The notes: generated by a model not told the origin, from the sequence alone. Shown: positions 15,576 through 24,264, counted from the stretch's first letter. The stretch is 64,000 nucleotides of DNA from Candidatus Bathyarchaeia archaeon (GCA_038880555.1 JAVZRN010000003.1:62001-126000), one strand, 5' to 3'. Translations and numbers: made by a program.

Positions 15576-16295
15576 GTGATAAGCATGGAGTGTTATGTTG
15601 GAACATCAGGCTGGTTTTATTCCTGGAACCCTGAGGGAAGCTTCGACTGGTTCGTGAAGTTTTCCGGATTAAACGCTGTCGAGCTCAACATGAGCTTCTA
15701 CCGTTTCCCATACCCGAACATGGTTCAATCATGGGCTAGGAAGAGTAAGAATTTAAAATGGGCAGTAAAAGTGAACAGGCTTATAACACATATCTTCAAG
15801 TTTAACCAGAAGGCAAAGGAACAGTGGCGAAAATTCCAAAAGCTCTTCGCCCCATTAGATTCATCCATTGACTTTTACCTCTTCCAGCTGCCTCCCTCAA
15901 TGACGCCAAAATCCCTTCAAACAATTGAAAACTTCATAAAGGAAGTCAGCCTCGGCGAAAGGTTCGCCCTAGAAGTCAGAAACCAGAAATGGTTTGACAA
16001 GGCCTATATCGAATGGGCCTCAAGGCTTGGCATAACATGGGTAAGCGTAGATTCACCCGACTTCCCCCTCGACGTATACAACACAAACGGAATAGTCTAC
16101 GAGAGAATGCATGGAAGAACAGCCTGGTATTCCCACTACTACCTCGACTGGGAACTCAAAGAAGTCACAGACAAAATCATTAAAACAAACCCAAAGAAAA
16201 TATACGTGTTCTTCAACAACAATCATGCAATGCTGGAAAACGCTCGAAGAATGCTCAAACTTCTAACCCAACACTCCACAACCAAGACTATTTAA
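15576..16295 (+). CDS. DUF72 domain-containing protein
   Basis: It shows the DUF72 signature: a start CYVGTSGWFYSWNPEGSFDW, then LNAVELNMSFYRFPYP, WAVKVNRLITHIF, FYLFQLPPSM, FALEVRNQKWFD and a late YVFFNNNHAMLENA. DUF72 proteins are TIM-barrel-like, widespread and of unsettled function. ATG 15585 (MECYVG) is the likely start rather than 15576. It follows the radical SAM gene by 20-30 bases in the same direction and probably shares its transcript. At about 237 residues it is full length. Confidence 0.88.
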   Translation: MISMECYVGTSGWFYSWNPEGSFDWFVKFSGLNAVELNMSFYRFPYPNMVQSWARKSKNLKWAVKVNRLITHIFKFNQKAKEQWRKFQKLFAPLDSSIDFYLFQLPPSMTPKSLQTIENFIKEVSLGERFALEVRNQKWFDKAYIEWASRLGITWVSVDSPDFPLDVYNTNGIVYERMHGRTAWYSHYYLDWELKEVTDKIIKTNPKKIYVFFNNNHAMLENARRMLKLLTQHSTTKTI

Positions 16296-16409
16296 AGATG
16301 AACCAAGCCACCTAAAGCCATTTTTAACACCCCATTTCCGGTCATTAGTTAATTTTAAATATCGCTTCTCTGTTAAAAATAGCGTAAGAGAAAGGAGAGA
16401 AATGAGAAA

Positions 16410-16610
16410 ATGCCCAAACCTGGGATTGTTGCGATAAGTCTCAAAAAAGAAATAGCCGAATTGTTAAGAGCAAAAGCCAAAGAAGCTAAAATGGGAATCA
16501 ACGTCTTTCTAAAGGATATTTTGACGAAAAATACTCAAAAAAGGCCTTCGGAGCCGGAGAACGTGGGTTCAAATCCCACCGGGCCCGCCATGCCTACTTA
16601 TATTGGGTAA
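16410..16610 (+). CDS. Small RHH-like ORF running into the tRNA fragment; possible int(N) remnant
   Basis: The first 45 residues ([20 protein letters not shown], then [11 protein letters not shown]) look like a ribbon-helix-helix DNA-binding module, with strand IVAIS and two helices. The tail [16 protein letters not shown] is simply the translation of a tRNA 3' half (T-loop GTTCAAATCC). GAAAGGAGAG precedes the ATG. In SSV-type elements the integrase gene contains the attachment site near its 5' end and is split on integration; this ORF has the shape of the resulting N-terminal fragment. It could also be a small regulator that merely runs into the tRNA fragment. Confidence 0.5.
   Translation: MPKPGIVAISLKKEIAELLRAKAKEAKMGINVFLKDILTKNTQKRPSEPENVGSNPTGPAMPTYIG
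16543..16590 (+). other. 3' half of a tRNA-Arg(TCG) gene; putative attachment site
   Basis: Anticodon-arm remnant GGC, loop CTTCGGA, GCC; then extra loop AGAAC, T-arm GTGGG-TTCAAAT-CCCAC, acceptor 3' strand CGGGCCC, discriminator G and an encoded CCA. The matching 5' half, which should contain GGGCCCG, is absent within several hundred bases upstream, so this is not an intact or intron-bearing tRNA. A partial tRNA that starts in the anticodon stem is what tyrosine-recombinase integration leaves at the far end of an element. Confidence 0.65.
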
Positions 16611-17596
16611 GCCCCACACACCCTGCAGAAGCTTGTTTCCCTTCCCAGGAAGGCTTTACAGTTTGGACATTGTTTTCCAATGCCAGATCCATAAACTTCG
16701 CTGGGTTTACCGTGAAGCTTTCTAAATATCTCATAATAAAACAGCTGCTCCTTTGTGGACAGTTTAACCCCATCCTTTTCCATATAGAGTCGTTTTTTCT
16801 CCTCAAAATATCCATCTTCAACATGTCCGTCAAAAAATTTCGGAAGCACCGTCGTCCCTGTTCCAACTTCTAAAGGGGCTTTTGAACGCCAAATGATCTC
16901 TTCCGGGATTAGGCTTTCGTATGCTTTGCGGATAAGCCATTTCCCATACTTCCTTCCATCCTTGACGTTTAACTTTAATTTGATGTCTATTTTTTTGGCG
17001 AATTCAACAAACTCCGCATCTAGGAAAGGAGTCCTCACATCTAGTCCTAGAGCTTCTCCCAATGGTATCGACGAGAAACGCATCTCCTCCCACATTTTCA
17101 CCAGTCTTTTCTCAAGCTCCTCCTCTGGAAGATGGAAAAGCCATGGATATCCAAGGAAAAGCTCATCTAAACCGTCTCCCGTCATGACGCCATTAATTTT
17201 CATATCTTTTGCAAGTTTTAAGCCAATGTACACGGGAACACTGTTCCGCACTTCCATCGGATCAAAAACCTTTAAAATAGCTATAACTCCATTGACAGCC
17301 CTAAACATTTCCTCAACATTGAAAACGCATATTTTGTGTTCTAACCCTAGAAAAAGAGCCATTCTCTTGGCATAGTCTAAGTCCCCAGCCACGCCTTGCT
17401 CAAAAGCGACGGTTATAGCGGTTACACGTTTATGCTTAGAAGCTTCAAGTGCTATCACACTTGTATCTATGCCACCAGAAAAAAGTAGACCATCAGCCAA
17501 ATTTTTTTCCACAACTCTTCCGATAATTTCCCTCGTCTTCAACAATAGGACTGCTTCATTATTCTGCAGTTGCATACCACAGTTTAGCATCTGCAA
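16598..17596 (-). CDS. Asparagine synthase-like ATP-pyrophosphatase with C-terminal zinc ribbon
   Basis: This 332-residue protein has the PP-loop SGGIDTS (residues 40-46) and the [20 protein letters not shown] segment of asparagine synthase C-terminal domains, so it should adenylate a carboxylate using ATP. The N-terminal glutaminase domain of AsnB is absent; the frame starts only 39 residues before the PP-loop. The last 23 residues form a zinc ribbon, CPNCKAFLG then FCRVCG. Ammonia or a partner protein must supply the amine, or it modifies another substrate. Its stop lies eight bases beyond the tRNA fragment. Confidence 0.8.
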   Translation of the reverse strand: MQMLNCGMQLQNNEAVLLLKTREIIGRVVEKNLADGLLFSGGIDTSVIALEASKHKRVTAITVAFEQGVAGDLDYAKRMALFLGLEHKICVFNVEEMFRAVNGVIAILKVFDPMEVRNSVPVYIGLKLAKDMKINGVMTGDGLDELFLGYPWLFHLPEEELEKRLVKMWEEMRFSSIPLGEALGLDVRTPFLDAEFVEFAKKIDIKLKLNVKDGRKYGKWLIRKAYESLIPEEIIWRSKAPLEVGTGTTVLPKFFDGHVEDGYFEEKKRLYMEKDGVKLSTKEQLFYYEIFRKLHGKPSEVYGSGIGKQCPNCKAFLGRETSFCRVCGAYPI

Positions 17597-17690
17597 ATTT
17601 TAAAACCTTTTGCAAATGCTTCCGCACAAGTGAGTTATGCTTAAAAGCACTCAGCATCAATTATGGAACGCTGTGAAAAGGGGAAGCATC

Positions 17691-18458
17691 ATGAGGATAA
17701 GCTTAATCCACATGAAAACCCGTGATTCAATAGAGGAGATTTTCCAAACAGCATGGAAGAAAATCCACGAGGCTGCGAAACAAAAGCCAAACTTCATAGC
17801 CCTCCCAGAATATTTCTCAGTGCCCGGTTTCATCGAAAAGTATTCTTCAGCATCTGAAATCTTCGAAAAAACACACGCCCCCACGGTCGAATTCTTGAGG
17901 GAAGCTTCTGCGGAGCTTCCAGATATTTACATTGTTGGGGGAACTTTTATCGAAAAAAGTCAAAATACTTTCTTCAATATTTGCACAATATGGAGAGACG
18001 GCAAGCTTCTCGGAAGTTATAGGAAAAGAAATCCGGTAAGCGTTGAAACTAGGATAGGCATAAGCAAAGGCGACAAACCCTTTGTCATGTCTACAGAATT
18101 CGGCAAAATAGGCTTACTCATATGTGCAGATATATTCGACTCGGAAGCAGTAAGACAAACCATAAGCTTGGGTGCTAAAACCATCTTCCTTCCAGTAGCA
18201 TCCTTATCAACCCATCCAGATGTTAAAGGCCATCCGCTCTCCGAAAAAATAGCCTCAGAAAACGGCGTCTTCGTAGCGAAAATCGGTAATGTGCGTTCAA
18301 GTGCAGGGGGAGGCAGAAGCGCGGTGATCGCCCCATGGGGAGTAATTAAAGAAGCGCCTTTAACATTGTCAGATCTGACGTTAACAGTGGATTTAGATAT
18401 ACAAAAGCTCAAAGCGTATAGAAGCGAAATCAGTAAAGGCGTTTCCACTCCTCGATGA
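17691..18458 (+). CDS. Nitrilase-family carbon-nitrogen hydrolase
   Basis: The catalytic triad is visible: Glu in FIALPEYF, Lys in YRKRNP and Cys in GLLICADIF. A late HPDVKGHPLSEKIASENGVF and GRSAVIAPWGVI complete the fold. This makes it an amidase or omega-amidase/N-carbamoyl-type hydrolase acting on small amides in the cytoplasm; the exact substrate is not evident. The track-level frame opens at 17637, but ATG 17691 (MRISLIHMKT) fits the family N-terminus and has GGGGAAG upstream. Its 3' end overlaps the convergent TIM-barrel gene by 29 bases. Confidence 0.85.
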   Translation: MRISLIHMKTRDSIEEIFQTAWKKIHEAAKQKPNFIALPEYFSVPGFIEKYSSASEIFEKTHAPTVEFLREASAELPDIYIVGGTFIEKSQNTFFNICTIWRDGKLLGSYRKRNPVSVETRIGISKGDKPFVMSTEFGKIGLLICADIFDSEAVRQTISLGAKTIFLPVASLSTHPDVKGHPLSEKIASENGVFVAKIGNVRSSAGGGRSAVIAPWGVIKEAPLTLSDLTLTVDLDIQKLKAYRSEISKGVSTPR

Positions 18459-19317
18459 TTTGCATCATCCTTGAGAAGCCATGCCTCTCAAACCATTGTT
18501 GTAGCTCCAAATTTTTAACAGAGTAATCACGAATTTTCTCAGCGTCCACAGAGCTATGCACTAAAAGAAGTATCCCCTCTACCTCATGTCTGCTCACGTA
18601 AGCCATGGTTTTCAATAAAGCATTCAACTTCAAATCATCCAAAAGTTCAGCGCTTAGCTCTATAACAACCGGCTTTTTCAAAATCCTAGCAAATATCCTT
18701 GTCAACATGTCAACCCAATACATGGTCATATAATCGTTTGCCGATAAAGGAACATGAAAAAAGTCTACAAAGTCTGCGATTTTATCGAAGTCTATGCCAA
18801 ACCGTTCCTTCGCTAACACGGGATCCGGCCAAATTTCCACAGCAAACTTTTTGTTCCCCACTTTCTCCTTTGCTTGCCTTATGAAGTCTGTTACCGTCTG
18901 CACCCGCCATTCAAGCCAGCTTAGCCCACTTTTCCTCCAAAGCCTAGAACACCGCTCACAGATGCAAAATCCCTCTTCTGGGAAATGGTAAAGGTTTAAA
19001 ATAACCCCCACAATATCCTTCGAAGCCACTTCTTGAATAAAGCTGAGAACTTTTTCCCTGTAATCCTCATTTGTCGGACAAACAAAATCCCAGGGCAAGT
19101 TAACTTTCCTGTTCTGCCTTAAGGCTGGTCCATCCTTTGAGATAGCCACAATTTTTGGATTGCCTCTTACAGCTTTTGCATCGCAAAAGCACGTAATATC
19201 ATTATACATTTTCTCCGCTGGAGGGAAAAGTGAACCGTCAGCCCGTTTAACATAGTAAATGTGAGGGTCAAAACCCTTTACAAATTTTGGTTCGTATGAG
19301 ACTAAACCAACTTTCAT
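18430..19317 (-). CDS. CxCxxC TIM-barrel-like protein, paralogue 1
   Basis: This 295-residue protein is paralogous to those at 20795 and 21901. Shared blocks are VKGFDPHIYYVKR, MYNDITCFCD, SKDGPALRQN, WDFVCPTNEDYREKVLSFI, EEGFCICERCSRLWRKSGLS, WLEWRVQTVTDFI and PDPVLAKERFGIDFD. The layout of acidic strand ends and NLYHF/HFADH-like motifs suggests a glycosidase-like TIM barrel, with C-x-C-x2-C probably binding a metal. There is no signal peptide, so it is cytoplasmic. It is the most divergent of the three. Function unknown; the position beside ferredoxin and cbiZ hints at a corrinoid or C1 context. Confidence 0.6.
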   Translation of the reverse strand: MKVGLVSYEPKFVKGFDPHIYYVKRADGSLFPPAEKMYNDITCFCDAKAVRGNPKIVAISKDGPALRQNRKVNLPWDFVCPTNEDYREKVLSFIQEVASKDIVGVILNLYHFPEEGFCICERCSRLWRKSGLSWLEWRVQTVTDFIRQAKEKVGNKKFAVEIWPDPVLAKERFGIDFDKIADFVDFFHVPLSANDYMTMYWVDMLTRIFARILKKPVVIELSAELLDDLKLNALLKTMAYVSRHEVEGILLLVHSSVDAEKIRDYSVKNLELQQWFERHGFSRMMQIIEEWKRLY

Positions 19318-19392
19318 GGACTAATCTTGCAGCAACAGATATATTTAAAACTTTTAACCGAAATGAAAAGCAAGCAAGGAAGATTAGGGCAC

Positions 19393-19623
19393 ATGAAAAT
19401 AGTAATATATTATGAAAAATGCCCTCCATGTTCAGATCTTAAGTGTGTTGACAATTGCCCATGGGGAGTTTTTCAAGTAGGTACTGATAAAAAACCGTTG
19501 GTTTGGGATGCAGCCTCATGCATTCAATGTGGGATTTGCGAAAATATATGCCCAAACAATGCCATTAAAATTAAAAGAGAGAGGAAAAATTTTAGTAGCG
19601 TCCAAAACATAACTCCGCTATAA
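19393..19623 (+). CDS. Two-cluster ferredoxin-like protein
   Basis: From ATG 19393 it has 76 residues with EKCPPCSDLKCVDNCP and CIQCGICENICP. The second is a classic CxxCxxCxxxCP and the first a variant with extra Cys, so two [4Fe-4S] clusters are likely. It would act as a small soluble electron carrier. An upstream in-frame extension to 19327 lacks Cys and a good ribosome binding site and is not taken. cbiZ follows 17 bases later, so the two probably form an operon. Confidence 0.78.
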   Translation: MKIVIYYEKCPPCSDLKCVDNCPWGVFQVGTDKKPLVWDAASCIQCGICENICPNNAIKIKRERKNFSSVQNITPL

Positions 19624-19640
19624 CCATATGAGGATTAGCT

Positions 19641-20705
19641 ATGAAGGAATATAATTTGTTCGGCGGCCTCAAGCTGTTATTGAAAGATGATGTTCTAGCT
19701 CTAATATCAGAAACAGAAATGGTAACCGTCAGCTCTGCGGTTCATAACGGAGGTTTTGGGAAAGCCACGGCGGTACTTAATGTTCATGTCCCCGACTCTT
19801 ATGACCAAAAACTACTTCATGAGCATCCGGAGCAAATAATTTCAGAAGCGGCGAAGAAGCTTGGCCTAAATCCTCAATCAAGTGTCGGCATGATCACAGC
19901 CGCCGACGTTAACAAATTTTCCATGATAACAACAAGTAAAGATAACCTGGCAGTAAGCGCGATTGTAACTGCAGGCTGTTCCCTGGCCGAAACAGCAGGA
20001 GAAAACATCGAAGTAAGCTTAACAGCTCCCGGAACAATAAACATGATAGTCGCTATTGACGGCAATCCCACTGAGAGCTGCCTCCTCCAAACATTCATAA
20101 CAGCAACAGAGGCAAAAACAGCCAGCCTAAGAAATCTGGACGTTAGAAGCACCTACACGGGAGACCATGCCACCGGAACAATAACGGACAGCCTCACCAT
20201 AGTGTCTACTAATAAAGGTCCCAAAATAAGATATGGTGGTCCAGCCTCAAAATTAGGCAAACTGGTAGGGTATTGCACCAGAGAAGCCGTGAAGGATGCG
20301 ATACTAAAAAGCGGCAACCTAAACCCCACAAGGTCTATATGGAAACGACTTTCCGAAAGAAAAATGCCAATAGAAGAACTCATAACAGAAGTTTCAAAAA
20401 CGGGCCATGTAAACATATCCCTCGAAGAAATAACCTCTAAAATCTCAAAAGAACCCTTGTTTGCACTAATCCTGATGATGGCTGCAAATATAGACGAAGA
20501 AATCAAGACGGGACTAATCCCAAAGGAATTCGGCGATATAAACGATTTAGGTGAAAAATTTGCCAAGAACCTCTTCTGGACAATGCATAGAGAAGAAAGA
20601 CCTTATCATTCCGCAGTAGTTAACGTTATGAACCCAAACTCGTATCCATTTTCAAAGAGCATACTATCCTATATAATCGAAAAGGTCCTTGCAGAAAATC
20701 TCTGA
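19641..20705 (+). CDS. cbiZ: Adenosylcobinamide amidohydrolase
   Basis: This 354-residue protein matches archaeal CbiZ: VHNGGFGKATAVLNVHVPDS, VGMITAADVNKFSMITTSKD, VTAGCSLAETAGE, GTINMIVAIDGNPTESCLLQ, TEAKTASLRNLDV and STYTGDHATGTITDSL. CbiZ hydrolyses adenosylcobinamide to adenosylcobyric acid, allowing archaea to salvage cobinamide. The product is a substrate of CbiB, encoded at 36148. About 110 extra C-terminal residues (from roughly 245) follow the core, longer than the minimal domain. GAGGA before the ATG serves as ribosome binding site. Confidence 0.9.
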   Translation: MKEYNLFGGLKLLLKDDVLALISETEMVTVSSAVHNGGFGKATAVLNVHVPDSYDQKLLHEHPEQIISEAAKKLGLNPQSSVGMITAADVNKFSMITTSKDNLAVSAIVTAGCSLAETAGENIEVSLTAPGTINMIVAIDGNPTESCLLQTFITATEAKTASLRNLDVRSTYTGDHATGTITDSLTIVSTNKGPKIRYGGPASKLGKLVGYCTREAVKDAILKSGNLNPTRSIWKRLSERKMPIEELITEVSKTGHVNISLEEITSKISKEPLFALILMMAANIDEEIKTGLIPKEFGDINDLGEKFAKNLFWTMHREERPYHSAVVNVMNPNSYPFSKSILSYIIEKVLAENL

Positions 20706-20794
20706 ACTTGAACTTTTAACAAACACCTATGTTAGTATTTTGCTCCAAAAAGTATGTGGAAGAGGGTGTTAGCTGTGAATATTAGTTTAGGGCG

Positions 20795-21694
20795 CTATCC
20801 GACTATTTGCTCCCAGCGGTCAACAAGTTCTAAGACTTCTGGACACCCGTAGCTCTTTAGCCTCTGCCTAAGTTCAATTTTGTCAACAGCTGCTTTTTGA
20901 AAGTCCACTATTTGGCTTGCCTTCCCCGCTAGATAAAGAATGCCGTCAATTCCCGTCCTTCCACATCGAACAGAAACTGTCAGCAGCTCTGCGGGGGAAG
21001 GGACTTCTTTAGGATCGTCTCCTGGGCCAAACACGTAGAGGCTTATGTACATCGGCTTCTTCAACAGTTTCTTGAAGCCCATGCAAAGCATCTCCCAATA
21101 CCATGGGGTGGCATAATTCTTTGAGAACATAACAACATTGAAGGCATCTGCATAGGGCGCCAACGCATCAAAGTCTATGCCAAACCGCTCGTAAGAGCTA
21201 ACAGGATCCGGAAGCAATCCGATAACCAATTCTTTCTTTACAACGTCCCGTATTTGAGCAATGTAGTCGGTTACCTCCTTTTTGCGCCATTCAAGCCAGC
21301 TTAAACCGCTTTTTTGCCACTTTTCCTTACAACGAGGACAGATACAGTGGCCGTGGTCTGCGAAGTGAATGCTGTTCAACCAGACCCCTTGGGAAGCCCT
21401 ATCCACTTCTTCAATGTACTTCAGCATTTCCTCCCTGTACTCTGGAACGGTGGGGCAAAGGATGTCCCAACGGAAATTGTATCTATCATTTGTCCTCAAT
21501 GCAGGTCCATATTCTGACTGAGAAACCCATTCAGGATGATTGCGCGCTGTGACATTATCTCCGAATATGGCGACATTGCTGTACATATCATGTCTTGGGG
21601 GTTGTCTCCTTCCAACTTCCGGCTTAACCCGAAACACGTCGAAGTCGAACCCTGGAACCTTTTCCGGTTCAAATAGGAACGTTCCAAACTTCAT
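20795..21694 (-). CDS. CxCxxC TIM-barrel-like protein, paralogue 2
   Basis: It shares with paralogue 3 nearly every block: MKFGTFLFEPEKVPGFDFDV, GDNVTARNHPEWVS, GPALRTNDRYNFRWDILCPT, IHFADHGHCICPRCKEKW, SGLSWLEWRKKEV, LLPDPVSSYERFGIDFD and YVFGPGDDPKEVPSPAELL. The C-x-C-x2-C suggests a bound metal near the barrel. ATG 21694 (MKFG) fits both paralogues and follows AAAGGTG; the GTG at 21703 is less likely. It is divergent from paralogue 3 across about 200 bases. Function not known. Confidence 0.62.
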   Translation of the reverse strand: MKFGTFLFEPEKVPGFDFDVFRVKPEVGRRQPPRHDMYSNVAIFGDNVTARNHPEWVSQSEYGPALRTNDRYNFRWDILCPTVPEYREEMLKYIEEVDRASQGVWLNSIHFADHGHCICPRCKEKWQKSGLSWLEWRKKEVTDYIAQIRDVVKKELVIGLLPDPVSSYERFGIDFDALAPYADAFNVVMFSKNYATPWYWEMLCMGFKKLLKKPMYISLYVFGPGDDPKEVPSPAELLTVSVRCGRTGIDGILYLAGKASQIVDFQKAAVDKIELRQRLKSYGCPEVLELVDRWEQIVG

Positions 21695-21900
21695 TTCCCA
21701 CACCTTTTACGAAGCAGAACTCAAGTAAACTATAAAAGTTTTTCACACGTACGTCATGCCATCGGCCATGAGAGACGCCAATATTCATTTAGAGTGTGAT
21801 GAACCTAAAAATAAATGAAAATGTGCTTATCATGTTTTAACTAAAAATTTAAATATCTAATAATGGTGTTTCGTGTGAAAAGCAATGGTGGTGGCATTAT

Positions 21901-22806
21901 TTGAAGTTTGGTTCCTTCCTATTCTCTCCTGAAACCGTTGAAGGCTTTGACATCCACGTTTACCGCTTAAAACCCGAAACCGGCACTATAGGAACACCTA
22001 AAGAAGGAATGTATAATAACATAGCATGTTTCGGCGACAACGTAAACGCCCAAAAGCATCCAGAATGGGTATCCATTTCAAAGGACGGCCCATCCCTACG
22101 GAATAATAAAAAATACAATTTTCGCTGGGATATCTTGTGTATGACAAACAACGAATATCGAGAGTGGATATTAAACTTCATAGAGAACGCGGCGAAAGTA
22201 GCCTCTGGAATAACTTTAAGCAGCATCCACTTTGCAGATCATGGCTTTTGCGTATGCCCGAGATGCGTGGAGCTCTGGCGTCAAAGTGGGCTTAACTGGA
22301 TGGAGTGGCGAGTGCAAACGGTAACCAACTTCATAAAGGATGCCAGAGAAAGAGTAAAAAAGTGGAATAAGCCCTTCATAGTAGGCTTACTCCCAGATCC
22401 AACTCTGTCAAGGGAGAGGTTTGGCATAGACTTTGATGAGCTGGCAGAGTATGCAGACGCCTTTCTAGTGCCAATGTTCTCAAAAAGCTATGCAACCCAA
22501 TGGTACTTTGAAACCACGGCAAGAGCCTTCAAAAAGCTACTGAAAAAACCAGTCTACATAAACCTCTACGTTTATGGACCCGGAGACACACCCAGCGATG
22601 TCCCAACAATCAGCGACTTGCTAAAAGTCTCTGTGCGAATATGCCGAACGGGCGTCGATGGAATATTTTATTTGGCAGAAAACGCCCAAAGGCTCCGAGA
22701 ATTTCAAAGGGCTGCCGTACAAGCAAAAGAGGTTCTAAAAGAGTTAGAGGGCTACGGCGGAGACGAGGTATTAGACCTAATCCACAGATGGGAATCGCTA
22801 TTCTAA
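21901..22806 (+). CDS. CxCxxC TIM-barrel-like protein, paralogue 3
   Basis: This 301-residue protein starts at TTG 21901 (MKFGSFLFSPETVEGFDIHV), giving the same N-terminus as its sister. The CxCxxC block is HFADHGFCVCPRCVELWRQS, followed by MEWRVQTVTNFIKDARERVK and LLPDPTLSRERFGIDFDELA. YINLYVYGPGDTPSDVPTIS matches paralogue 2. High similarity and divergent placement point to a local inverted duplication. No secretion signal. The family is probably an undescribed archaeal barrel; glycosidase-like activity is only a guess. Confidence 0.62.
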   Translation: MKFGSFLFSPETVEGFDIHVYRLKPETGTIGTPKEGMYNNIACFGDNVNAQKHPEWVSISKDGPSLRNNKKYNFRWDILCMTNNEYREWILNFIENAAKVASGITLSSIHFADHGFCVCPRCVELWRQSGLNWMEWRVQTVTNFIKDARERVKKWNKPFIVGLLPDPTLSRERFGIDFDELAEYADAFLVPMFSKSYATQWYFETTARAFKKLLKKPVYINLYVYGPGDTPSDVPTISDLLKVSVRICRTGVDGIFYLAENAQRLREFQRAAVQAKEVLKELEGYGGDEVLDLIHRWESLF

Positions 22807-22926
22807 GTATGCTTTATTCTCGCTATTTTTGAAACGCTAGACTTGTTGTGGGATAATTGGAACAAACTTAAAGGGTGTTCAAGTTGCGCACGAAGCCGAT
22901 TTAAATGACTGTTAAAACTTAGCTAG

Positions 22927-23295
22927 TCAATGTTCGCGAGAGATAAAAAGGGCAAGAAGGGATAAAAAAAGGACAACTGCAGCTAAGGAGATTGTTACCG
23001 ATACGAAGTTTATTCCAATGGGAGATAAGCCAAGAAAGAGTCCCACTAAACCAGCTATGCTGAAGCTCAGAGCCACAGACAACACAATTTTCTCAATTAT
23101 GTCAACCTTCTCATTTTTAGAAAAGAGCAAATAAACAAGGCAATAGCCTGGAATAAATGAGACAAAAACAAATCCCAAAGCGTATCGGAATACGACCAAG
23201 TAAGAATCGCTTGGAACCATATACGCAGTTAGCAGTGTTAATGCTGTAAAGGCTATTATTACAATAAACTGGTATCTACCTCTTATTTTTTGCAT
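22927..23295 (-). CDS. DUF1616-like membrane protein
   Basis: These 122 residues contain four membrane segments. The core FVFVSFIPGYCLVYLLFSKN and KIVLSVALSFSIAGLVGLFL is typical of the DUF1616 membrane domain found in archaeal surface proteins; here the soluble outer part is missing, so it is a minimal form. It lies 40 bases downstream of mtrH on the same strand and may be cotranscribed, though a functional link is doubtful. The start ATG 23295 is the first in frame. Confidence 0.7.
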   Translation of the reverse strand: MQKIRGRYQFIVIIAFTALTLLTAYMVPSDSYLVVFRYALGFVFVSFIPGYCLVYLLFSKNEKVDIIEKIVLSVALSFSIAGLVGLFLGLSPIGINFVSVTISLAAVVLFLSLLALFISREH

Positions 23296-23335
23296 CCCTT
23301 ATCTTCCATTTTTAAGTGTTAAAAAGATGGGAAGG

Positions 23336-24244
23336 TTAAATGAAGACCTTAAAGACAGGATGGTTATCGCTTAAAGGCTTAATTTCAAGTTCAGCCATTG
23401 CTGATAATATGTATGTGTCAACTATAGCTGCCGCTGGGAAAACGTAGTCTGCCCTCTCAATTGGGCCAAACATGAGCCAGTTGGCGCCAACCGTTTGCAT
23501 TATTGCGTTGGTGGCGGCATCACAGCCCCTTCTAACCTCTTTTGGAAAGTTTACTTTAACCCATCCGCATGTTGTAACAACATTCCCTGTTCCAACACCC
23601 GTTGGGTAACCAAACTTTTCTTTTATGTAGTAGATTGCCCTTACTGCTGAACCCATATCCGGCCCGAAAGCTGGAATTGACGTGTCTATTAGGAACTTTT
23701 CTATACCCGCTTCTTTTGCACGTGCAAGTGCCTGCTCTGTAGCGGCTATTTTTCCCTCTGTGCTGTTGTCCGCCGGGTTCTCAGCTAGTATAATAGCTGC
23801 TTTGATATTGCTTTCCTTTATTTTCTCCAGCTCTGAAGATGGGCTTCCTTTATTAATAGAGCTGTAAACCGCCCTCTCTGTTAAGCCTATTTCCTTAACA
23901 TAATGAGATGCTGATAGTCGGAGCTTTGGGCTTATAGCATCTATAAGAAATGGCGCCTCTGTAGTTTTCGCGATAAAGTCTATGTATTTTCTGAAGGCTT
24001 CCTCGGTGGTTCCAACAACATCCAACATGAAAGGGTTGCCCGTTAAATCACTCAACTGTTCAAGCTTGTTCAGTTGCTCTTCTGCCTCTTTAACGTTGAA
24101 TTCTCCTCTGCTTTCATCTATAACAATTTTCTGACCCACATAAAAGATGGAAGCAATTAATACCGTGGGAAGCTCTCCAGGCTGCCCTCCAACCTTTACC
24201 CTTCCAATTTCAAAAATTTGCTGAGGTGTTTTGAATTTAAACAT
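23336..24244 (-). CDS. mtrH: Tetrahydromethanopterin S-methyltransferase subunit H-like methyltransferase
   Basis: This 302-residue protein follows MtrH closely: FEIGRVKVGGQPGELPTVLI, ASIFYVGQKIVIDESRGEFN, LDVVGTTEEAFRKYIDFI, IKAAIILAENP, FLIDTSIPAFGPDMGSAVRA, GVGTGNVVTTCGWV and GANWLMFGPIERADYVFPA. MtrH-type enzymes move a methyl group between tetrahydromethanopterin (or a relative) and a corrinoid protein. No other Mtr subunit is nearby. The gene 20 bases upstream encodes a corrinoid-binding protein, its likely partner. This resembles soluble MtgA-like/MtrH systems linking methylated substrates to a C1 carrier, rather than the membrane sodium pump. Confidence 0.88.
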   Translation of the reverse strand: MFKFKTPQQIFEIGRVKVGGQPGELPTVLIASIFYVGQKIVIDESRGEFNVKEAEEQLNKLEQLSDLTGNPFMLDVVGTTEEAFRKYIDFIAKTTEAPFLIDAISPKLRLSASHYVKEIGLTERAVYSSINKGSPSSELEKIKESNIKAAIILAENPADNSTEGKIAATEQALARAKEAGIEKFLIDTSIPAFGPDMGSAVRAIYYIKEKFGYPTGVGTGNVVTTCGWVKVNFPKEVRRGCDAATNAIMQTVGANWLMFGPIERADYVFPAAAIVDTYILSAMAELEIKPLSDNHPVFKVFI

Positions 24245-24264
24245 GCCTTTCCCCTTTGAGAAGC

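Noticed and set aside
16296..16590. Intact or intron-bearing tRNA at 16.5 kb
   Set aside because: No GGGCCCG 5' acceptor strand lies within several hundred bases upstream and the outer anticodon stem pairs do not match, so only the 3' half is present.
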